This document shows, one piece after another, positions 53,344-59,338 of a stretch of DNA of 64,000 nucleotides. Position 1 is the stretch's first letter, and every line of letters begins with the position of its first letter. Where the stretch lies: assembly GCF_006475605.1 (NCBI RefSeq), contig NZ_SSBC01000021.1, forward strand, positions 62,001-126,000. The letters run 5' to 3'. Position numbers and translations under genes: made by a program. A model generated the notes under the pieces. The model saw only the letters and a program-made list of their open reading frames with translations. It was not told the DNA's origin and made no database searches. Origin of the DNA: Asticcacaulis tiandongensis (GTDB lineage: Bacteria > Pseudomonadota > Alphaproteobacteria > Caulobacterales > Caulobacteraceae).

Positions 53344-54623
53344 CATTCCGCCTGTTTCGACGCCCCGCTCTTTCCGGTATTTTATTGTCAGGCACCTGCC
53401 TTCTGGCCCTGCATACCTCTGCCTTTGCACAAACCTCAGAGGCACGGATGGCGGCCATTGAGCAGAGGCTTGAGGCGCAGGAAAAACAACTGTCGGAACA
53501 GCAGGCCGAGCTTGATCGGCTAAAGGCCGAGCGTGACGCCTTATGGGATCTGGTACGCGCCGGTCAGGCGGTTAATCCGGCAAATATTGGCCCCGAATCT
53601 AATGCCGCCATATCGCCGCGCCCACAAACTGTCGTTGCACAAAATAATGCCCCGACATCTGAAAACCTTCCCGCGCGCCCTGTTGGCGAAGCGCCCCCCT
53701 CAGAGCGTCAGGTGCGCGATGTCGCCGCCCTCCCTGAACGGGCAGGCGTTCTGACGCCTAAGGGCCGCTTCGTCCTGACCCCCTCATTCGAATATGTCCG
53801 CACCAGTAATAACCGTCTGGTTTTCCGGGGCGTTGAAATCGTGCCGGGCATTCAGCTTGGGGTGATCGAGGCCAATGACGCCGACCGCGATTCACTGGTG
53901 GCCACCGCTGCCCTGAGATATGGTCTGACGCGACGGCTGGAGGTTGAGGCCCGCATTCCCTATGTCTATCGCCATGACCGTGTCACCACGGTCGCCCAGC
54001 GCGATGAGACCATAACCCGCACCATGGAACTGGAAGGTCAGGATATTGGCGATGTCGAATTTTCGATGCGCTATCAGCTGAATGAGCTTGAGCCCGGCCG
54101 CCCCATCTTTGTCGGCAATGCGCGTGTCAAACCGCCTACCGGACTAGGGCCTTATGATGTTCGCTATGACGAGGCCGGAATTGCCACGACACTGGCGACG
54201 GGTTCAGGGTTCTGGGCGGTCGAAAGCGGCGTAAGCATGCTTTACCCCACCGATCCGGCGGTGATCTTTGCGGGCCTCACCTATCTGCATAATATTCCGC
54301 GCGATGTCGATAAAACCATCGGCGAGGTTCTCATCGGACGGGTAGAGCCTGGTGACTCCATCGGCGCTAATCTCGGGTTCGGCCTGTCCTTAAATCCGCG
54401 CTTTTCGGTCTCGCTTGGTTATAGTCATAACTATATTTTCCCCACCAAAACCCAGATCGGCGGCACATGGCAGGAATCCAACAGCCTTCAGGTCGGGTCG
54501 ATGTTTATGGGCTGGTCATATCGCCTGACCGAACACCATACACTGAGCACCAATTTTGAATTTGGCGTAACCAGTGATGCACCGGATATGCGCGTCGTTT
54601 TCAGTGCCCCCTATCGCTTTTAA
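53340..54623 (+). CDS. Coiled-coil plus beta-barrel outer-membrane protein, FapF-like architecture
   Basis: Protein of 427 residues with a signal peptide (GILLSGTCLLALHTSAFAQ). A heptad coiled coil follows (about 34-75; RMAAIEQRLEAQEKQLSEQ, AELDRLKAERDALWDLV), then a Pro/Ala-rich linker (about 80-135), then a 290-residue beta-barrel with alternating hydrophobic strands ending VVFSAPYRF, with the C-terminal Phe typical of outer-membrane proteins. In Pseudomonas, FapF has the same order (N-terminal trimeric coiled coil, then barrel) and exports amyloid subunits. Here the following genes encode secreted repeat proteins and a C39 peptidase, so an export pore is the best guess. Sequence homology to FapF was not tested. 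Confidence 0.75.
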   Translation: MTFRLFRRPALSGILLSGTCLLALHTSAFAQTSEARMAAIEQRLEAQEKQLSEQQAELDRLKAERDALWDLVRAGQAVNPANIGPESNAAISPRPQTVVAQNNAPTSENLPARPVGEAPPSERQVRDVAALPERAGVLTPKGRFVLTPSFEYVRTSNNRLVFRGVEIVPGIQLGVIEANDADRDSLVATAALRYGLTRRLEVEARIPYVYRHDRVTTVAQRDETITRTMELEGQDIGDVEFSMRYQLNELEPGRPIFVGNARVKPPTGLGPYDVRYDEAGIATTLATGSGFWAVESGVSMLYPTDPAVIFAGLTYLHNIPRDVDKTIGEVLIGRVEPGDSIGANLGFGLSLNPRFSVSLGYSHNYIFPTKTQIGGTWQESNSLQVGSMFMGWSYRLTEHHTLSTNFEFGVTSDAPDMRVVFSAPYRF

Positions 54624-54644
54624 GGGGGTTGAATATAGATAGCG

Positions 54645-54661
54645 GTGTCGCCTTGCGGCAC
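54645..54661 (+). terminator. Hairpin after the outer-membrane protein gene
   Basis: GTGTCGC (54645-54651) pairs with GCGGCAC (54655-54661), with one G-U pair, around CTT. It lies 22 bp after the stop. The T-rich sequence further on (ATTTTGTCACTTTTTT) is 11 bp away, so it is a weak terminator or attenuator. Confidence 0.35.
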
Positions 54662-54810
54662 TGCACACTAATTTTGTCACTTTTTTATATATTTGTATTT
54701 AAAAAGTTTTTTCTGATTTTAACTAAAATTTCACCGAACATTTTATCGCGATCGGGATTGTATGATCTGGAGGAGAGGCCTCCATTAACTCATGCATGAG
54801 GTTTAGGCTA

Positions 54811-55803
54811 ATGTACAAGACAACACCCAAAATGCTGGTCTCCGCGTCGGCGCTCGCAATCGGACTGGCTCTGGCCAGCGGCAGCATGGCGCAGGAAATT
54901 AATGACAGCACCGTAACCCTGACGGCCACCGACAGTTCCGATAATTCATCCACCGATTCCTCAACCCGTACCCGTACGACCGACAATTCGGATAATTCGA
55001 CACGGTCGTGGGCGGATAATTCGGATAATTCAAGCTGGGCCGATAATTCCGACAACTCAACGTCAGACAGTTCTGATAATTCGACGACAGATAATTCAGA
55101 CAACAGCAACCACAGCGACAATTCGGATAATTCAAGCTGGGCGGACAATTCCGACAACTCAACGTCAGACAGCTCTGATAATTCGACATCGGACAGTTCC
55201 GATAACTCAACCACTGACAATTCCAATAACAGCGACAATTCGTCCTGGGCTGACAATTCAGACAATTCGACGACGGATAACTCAGATAACAGTGACAACT
55301 CGGACAACAGCGATAACTCGGATAACTCAAGCTGGGCGGATAATTCCAACCATTCCAATAACTCGGATAACAGCAATAATTCTGACAACAGCAATACGTC
55401 CGATAGTTCAGACAACTCAAGCTGGGCGGACAACTCGGATAACTCCGATAACAGTGACAATTCTGATAACTCGGATAATTCGGACAACAGCAACAACAGC
55501 GACAACTCAAATCGCTCGACCTGGGCTGACAACTCGGACAACTCCGATAATTCCGATAATTCTGTAACCTATTCCAGCCTGTCCTTGCAGGAGCTTGACG
55601 CCAGCGTTACCGGCACCACCGTAGCCCTTGGCGGTGAAGCTCAGGAAGGCAGCCTGAACACCGGCGAGATTACGGCTTCCGGCGGCTCCTATGCCAACTT
55701 TGCCGGCATCCAGACCAATAGCCAGAACACAGGCGTTGGCTCGATCAATCAGGCCGCCACCGCCGTTTCCGCTAATGCCAATATTTCGTTCGGCAGCAAC
55801 TAA
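54811..55803 (+). CDS. Secreted Asp-Asn-Ser tandem-repeat protein
   Basis: Protein of 330 residues. Signal peptide (MLVSASALAIGLALASGSMAQ, cleaved after Gln28 or nearby), a Thr/Ser-rich stretch, then about 190 residues (about 60-250) built of DNS triplets with variants TSDSSDNS, TTDNSDNS and seven copies of WADNS. There is no Cys or Lys in the repeat and very few Arg, so it is strongly acidic. The C-terminal 80 residues differ: L257-SLQELDASVT-G268 fits the double-glycine leader consensus, followed by 62 residues rich in Gly, Asn, Ser and Ala (GIQTNSQNTGVGSINQ). Start at 54811 has GAGG at 9 bp. No family recognised; a surface or matrix fibre subunit, possibly amyloid-like, is inferred. Confidence 0.8.
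   Translation: MYKTTPKMLVSASALAIGLALASGSMAQEINDSTVTLTATDSSDNSSTDSSTRTRTTDNSDNSTRSWADNSDNSSWADNSDNSTSDSSDNSTTDNSDNSNHSDNSDNSSWADNSDNSTSDSSDNSTSDSSDNSTTDNSNNSDNSSWADNSDNSTTDNSDNSDNSDNSDNSDNSSWADNSNHSNNSDNSNNSDNSNTSDSSDNSSWADNSDNSDNSDNSDNSDNSDNSNNSDNSNRSTWADNSDNSDNSDNSVTYSSLSLQELDASVTGTTVALGGEAQEGSLNTGEITASGGSYANFAGIQTNSQNTGVGSINQAATAVSANANISFGSN
54990..55563 (+). repeat. Degenerate coding tandem repeat (DNS triplets)
   Basis: The DNA is a run of GA(C/T)-AA(C/T)-Ser-codon units interrupted by (A)GCTGGGC(G/C)GA-type blocks encoding SWADNS. Serine is spelled by TCG, TCA, TCC, AGC and AGT in mixed order. The protein repeat is therefore kept while the DNA has diverged, which argues for selection on the protein and against a recent slippage array. 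It is not a CRISPR: there are no unique spacers and the frame is intact. Confidence 0.9.
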
Positions 55804-55814
55804 GCCCACAGGCT

Positions 55815-55839
55815 CCGGGTCGGCATAAGGCCGGCCCGG
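55815..55839 (+). promoter_or_regulatory. Intergenic hairpin after the repeat-protein gene
   Basis: CCGGGTCGG (55815-55823) pairs with CCGGCCCGG (55831-55839), with one G-U pair, around seven bases. It is 12 bp after the stop and has no T run. Such hairpins often stabilise the upstream message or reduce read-through, giving more of a major subunit than of later genes. That role is inference. Confidence 0.5.
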
Positions 55840-55885
55840 ACGCCAAACGTTTAGATGGAGCCAAATGTTTCAGATGGAGAATCTG

Positions 55886-56299
55886 ATGCCCAGTCAGACC
55901 TTATCGCGCCTTGCCCCCGCCGTTATGCTGCTCACCCTGAGCCTGTCGGCGCCCGGCCATGCCGCCGATCCCATACGGGTGACACCGCTTCAGCCCGAAC
56001 GCCCCGATCCGGTCAGTGACCTCAAGCCAGCGGCTCTGGATCCGGAAGAACTGAGCACCATCAGCGCCGGTGCAGATACCCACATTGATGTGATCACCCA
56101 GCAGGACCTTACCGCTGTGAACAGCGGCAATTCCATTTCCGCAGACAGCGTCGGTTCCGGCAGCATCAACCTTACCAGCGGGGCATTGCAGGGCTATAAC
56201 GGGGTGGGCAATTTCGTCATGAACACCGGCCACAACAACAATCTGCAAGGCACGGTCAGTGTGACGGTGATTAATACCGCCGACCTTCCCCGTCAGTGA
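55886..56299 (+). CDS. Small secreted protein with double-glycine-type motif
   Basis: Protein of 137 residues. Signal peptide (APAVMLLTLSLSAPGHA, cleavage near residue 27), a Pro-rich linker, then L51-DPEELSTISA-G62, which matches the double-glycine leader consensus at exact spacing. Cleavage there would free a 75-residue C-terminal piece with SGSINLTSGALQGYNGV and GNFVMNTGHNNNLQG. This piece shares the pattern GS[IL]N..., Y..[FV][AG].[IF].[TM]N[ST] with the C-terminus of the repeat protein. I use ATG 55886. An ATG at 55865 is also possible, since AGATGGAG occurs before both (55853 and 55872). It is probably a minor subunit or nucleator; no known family was recognised. Confidence 0.75.
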   Translation: MPSQTLSRLAPAVMLLTLSLSAPGHAADPIRVTPLQPERPDPVSDLKPAALDPEELSTISAGADTHIDVITQQDLTAVNSGNSISADSVGSGSINLTSGALQGYNGVGNFVMNTGHNNNLQGTVSVTVINTADLPRQ

Positions 56300-56306
56300 G
56301 CGGGCC

Positions 56307-57041
56307 ATGACCACCACATATGTGAAACCACTTATGAAACCTCTGGGATTTGCGCTTCTTGCCGCCGCCATTGCGTTTGCGGCAAACGGCCCCGCCTTGT
56401 CACAAAGTTTTCTGAGCGATGGCGATACGCTCTATAATCTGCCCGTCACCTCAATGCGCGACATTCCGTTCCGTACCGTTGTGCGCCAGCAGTACGACTA
56501 TAGCTGCGGCTCCGCTGCCGTGGCTACACTACTGCACCATCATTACGGCGTAGGGGTCAGTGAAGCCGAGGTCTTCAAAGCCATGTATGCGGTCGGCGAT
56601 CAGGCCAAAATCCGCAAGGTCGGATTTTCGTTACTCGACATCAAACGCTATCTGACCACACAGGGTTTTGATTCCGACGGCTACCGCGCCACCTATGATC
56701 AGCTGGCCCGCACTAACCGACCGGCCATAGCGGTGATAACGGTGGGCACCTATCGACATTTTGTGGTTATCAAAGGGGTGCGTGAGGATGCAGTACTGGT
56801 GGGGGATCCGGCGCTGGGGCTTAAAACCTACAGCCGTGATGAATTTTCACGGGTCTGGAACGGCATAATCTTTGTTATTCAGAGCGGCCCCGAGGATTTG
56901 CTTGCCTATAATGACACCGCCGAATGGCAGCCTTGGGCCACAGCGCCACTGGGGCAGGCCATGGGCAACGCGTCTCTCTCGGGCTTTACCCGCGATCTTC
57001 CGCCCATCTATCAGGTGTCACCGATGCTCGGCACCCCCTGA
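56307..57041 (+). CDS. Periplasmic C39-family cysteine peptidase (FapD-like)
   Basis: Protein of 244 residues with a signal peptide (LGFALLAAAIAFAANGPALSQ) and one C39 peptidase domain (about 50-195). The catalytic set is complete: Gln61 or Gln62 in RQQYDYSCGSAAVATLL, Cys67, His151 in YRHFVVIKGV and Asp167 in VGDPALGLK. C39 enzymes cleave after double-glycine leaders. Usually they are the N-terminal domain of a peptide ABC transporter; here the enzyme stands alone and is exported, as FapD is in the Pseudomonas Fap operon. It follows its presumed substrate gene by 7 bp. About 50 C-terminal residues beyond the domain are unassigned. Confidence 0.88.
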   Translation: MTTTYVKPLMKPLGFALLAAAIAFAANGPALSQSFLSDGDTLYNLPVTSMRDIPFRTVVRQQYDYSCGSAAVATLLHHHYGVGVSEAEVFKAMYAVGDQAKIRKVGFSLLDIKRYLTTQGFDSDGYRATYDQLARTNRPAIAVITVGTYRHFVVIKGVREDAVLVGDPALGLKTYSRDEFSRVWNGIIFVIQSGPEDLLAYNDTAEWQPWATAPLGQAMGNASLSGFTRDLPPIYQVSPMLGTP

Positions 57042-57054
57042 CCTGTATTGCGAG

Positions 57055-57552
57055 ATGAACATGCGCCCTTCGCTATATTATGCCATCTGCCTGTTATGTC
57101 TGACCTCGGCCCCGTCGGGGGCTCAGGAGCGTCTGGACGCGCAGGAACTGGCGGCGCAGACAGGTGGCTTGCGCACCCCTACAGGTATCGAATTTAATTT
57201 TGGGGCGACGGTCGATACCTATGTGGACGGTGAAATGGCCCTGCAAACGCGCCTCACCTGGACGGAGCAAGGCATTGTGCAGACCCAGACCCCCTATTCC
57301 GGCGACTTGAGCGCAGGCGGCGTCACCCTGCCCGGCCTGAATGGGGAAACGGTTATCATTCATGACATAGCCGACCAGCGCATCGCCAGTCTGGTGCTCA
57401 ACAGTGCCGATGGCCGCGATATTCGTCAGGATACGGCGGTCACCCTGAGCATACCGGAACTCACAGGCCTTCAGTCTGAATTTTCCGGTCAACGTGTAGA
57501 GATGCAACTCAACAGCGCGGTCGGACGCGCTTTGACAGATGCCGTGCGTTAG
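57055..57552 (+). CDS. Secreted protein with N-terminal double-glycine leader motif
   Basis: Protein of 165 residues. Signal peptide (YYAICLLCLTSAPSGA, cleavage near residue 23) followed almost at once by L27-DAQELAAQTG-G38, an excellent fit to the double-glycine leader consensus LSxxELxxIxGG. The remaining 127 residues look beta-rich (GIEFNFGATVDTYVDGE, LQTRLTWTEQGIVQTQ). No family is recognised with certainty; small secreted proteins with an L-D-x-x-E-L-x4-G motif after the signal are known in other proteobacteria. It lies 13 bp after the C39 gene and ends the operon. An ATG at 57061 is an alternative start. Confidence 0.72.
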   Translation: MNMRPSLYYAICLLCLTSAPSGAQERLDAQELAAQTGGLRTPTGIEFNFGATVDTYVDGEMALQTRLTWTEQGIVQTQTPYSGDLSAGGVTLPGLNGETVIIHDIADQRIASLVLNSADGRDIRQDTAVTLSIPELTGLQSEFSGQRVEMQLNSAVGRALTDAVR

Positions 57553-57594
57553 CCGATGCGGCGCATATTGGATGCAATACGCGCCGCTTAGGTT

Positions 57595-59184
57595 TTACTC
57601 AGGGTCTTCGGCATTTTCCTTCGCCAGACGCGAATGCCAGAAGCCATAGGCGGCATAGATCGCCGCACCGGTCACCGCATAGCCACCCAGCAACATCAGC
57701 GGCAGCGGATTATCGTTCATGGCGTGCTGGATCATCGGCACAAAGTTGAAGGCCGCCAACCCCAGACAGGCGATAATGCCCGCCCCTGCCGTATAGACAC
57801 CCCCCGGCACCCGAAACGGACGCTCAAGCTCCGGATGGGTGATCCGCAGATAGATGACCGAGAAACAGACAATGGCAAAGGCCAGCGCTGTGCCCATCGA
57901 GACCAGATCCCCCAGAATACGGATCGGCAGGAAAGACGCCGCAATGGTAATCAGCATCCCCAGCACAATGGTACCCGTCCACGGCGTTTGCAGCTTCGGA
58001 TGCACATTGGCAAATACCTTCGGCAGCAAACCGTCACGGGCCATAGTATAGAAGATACGCGTCTGGCCATAGACCAGCACCAGCATCACCGACCCAAGGC
58101 CGAGAACCGCCCCAAGCTTGATCATCAGGCTGACGGCATTAAGCGAACCACCCTCGACCCACGGCGCAGAAAAATCCGCCCATGTCAGCGCCATACGGTC
58201 AATCGCCACGGCGATCGGTGCCGGACTGGCCAGTTCAGGATAGGGCACGATACCGGTCATGACCGCGGCCACCACCATATAGATCAGCGTACAGACAATC
58301 AGCGCCCCCAATATACCCACCGGCACATCACGTGACGGATTCTTGGATTCAGCCGCTGCGGTTGAAACCGCTTCAAAGCCCAGATAGGCATAGAAGATGA
58401 TCGCCGCGCCACGCAGCACGCCGCCATATCCGAACTGATCCCATGTCTGACCTGCGGGCGGAATAAACGGCTGCCAGTTGGCCGGATTGATATAGGCAAT
58501 ACCCACGGCAATAAAGGCCAGCAGCACCAGAACCTTGATGACCACAATGGCGTTGTTCACATTGGCGGATTCCTTGATGCCCATCACCAGAAGTGCTGTC
58601 ACCGAAGCAATACCTATGGCCGCCATCAGATTGAACGTGCCGGTAAACGGAAAGCTGCCCTGACCGTTTTCGTCGGTCACATACTGAATGAGCGGCGTGG
58701 CCCACATGTGACCTTCGCGTCCCGCATATTCTATGGGCGGGAACAGGTGCTGGCTGACGCCAAAATCATTGAGGATCGACACCATATAGCCTGACCAGCC
58801 CACCGCAACAGACGCGGCCGACACGCCATATTCGAGCACCAGCAACCAGCCCATGACCCAGGCGGCGATCTCCCCCATGGAACCATAGGCATAGGTATAG
58901 GCGGAGCCTGAAACCGGCATGGTCGAGGCCAGTTCGGCATAGCAAAGCCCGGCCAGCGCGCAGGCAAAACCGGCCAGCACAAAAGAAATGATAACCGCAG
59001 GGCCGGCATAGCCCGAAGCGACCTCGCCGGTGATGACAAATATCCCCGCCCCGATGATCGCGCCCACCCCAAGCGAGATAAGATTTAACGGGCCAAGTGT
59101 CCGTTTAAGCGGACTTCCGGCGGCTTCCGCCTGAATCCGGGCAATGGGTTTTTTCATCCCCAGACGGGTTAAGAGGTTCGACAT
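57595..59184 (-). CDS. APC-superfamily amino-acid permease (CAT/YfnA-like)
   Basis: Inner-membrane transporter of 529 residues with about 12-14 hydrophobic helices. The first helix has LISLGVGAIIGAGIFVITG, the helix-breaking motif of APC transporters. CYAELASTMPVSGSAYTYAY, FFAYLGFEAVSTAAAESKNP-like FYAYLGFEAVSTAAAE and GQTRIFYTMARDGLLP are typical of the CAT/YfnA branch. It likely takes up amino acids with protons. It lies downstream of the M14 peptidase gene on the same strand but behind a strong terminator. Substrate cannot be told from sequence; use of peptide-derived amino acids fits the neighbours. Confidence 0.92.
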   Translation of the reverse strand: MSNLLTRLGMKKPIARIQAEAAGSPLKRTLGPLNLISLGVGAIIGAGIFVITGEVASGYAGPAVIISFVLAGFACALAGLCYAELASTMPVSGSAYTYAYGSMGEIAAWVMGWLLVLEYGVSAASVAVGWSGYMVSILNDFGVSQHLFPPIEYAGREGHMWATPLIQYVTDENGQGSFPFTGTFNLMAAIGIASVTALLVMGIKESANVNNAIVVIKVLVLLAFIAVGIAYINPANWQPFIPPAGQTWDQFGYGGVLRGAAIIFYAYLGFEAVSTAAAESKNPSRDVPVGILGALIVCTLIYMVVAAVMTGIVPYPELASPAPIAVAIDRMALTWADFSAPWVEGGSLNAVSLMIKLGAVLGLGSVMLVLVYGQTRIFYTMARDGLLPKVFANVHPKLQTPWTGTIVLGMLITIAASFLPIRILGDLVSMGTALAFAIVCFSVIYLRITHPELERPFRVPGGVYTAGAGIIACLGLAAFNFVPMIQHAMNDNPLPLMLLGGYAVTGAAIYAAYGFWHSRLAKENAEDPE

Positions 59185-59212
59185 TGAACTGACACTCTCA
59201 TCGTAAATTTAG

Positions 59213-59251
59213 GAAAAAAAGAAGCGGCCCATGACGCTTCCCGGGCCGCTT
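59213..59251 (-). terminator. Rho-independent terminator of the M14 peptidase gene
   Basis: On the minus strand AAGCGGCCC (59243-59251 complement) pairs with GGGCCGCTT (59222-59230 complement), followed by CTTTTTTTCC. It lies about 90 bp after the peptidase stop codon and just before the permease gene. Confidence 0.85.
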
Positions 59252-59338
59252 GCTGAAGTGTAACAGCGAAGTTTTATCAAACGCCCCGCGCACGCTTTGA
59301 GGGGAGGAAACAGAGATGTGCGCGGAGCGTTGATTCGG

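Noticed and set aside
54723-55541. Long minus-strand open frame made of Leu-Ser-Glu repeats (LSELSELS)
   Set aside because: It is the exact antisense of the DNS repeat. It exists because GAC/GAT-AAC/AAT-Ser codons have no stops when read backwards. It has no signal, no ribosome site and no independent domain.
54990-55563. Repeat array that might be taken for a CRISPR
   Set aside because: Units are 9 bp multiples in frame, without unique spacers, and encode the DNS protein.
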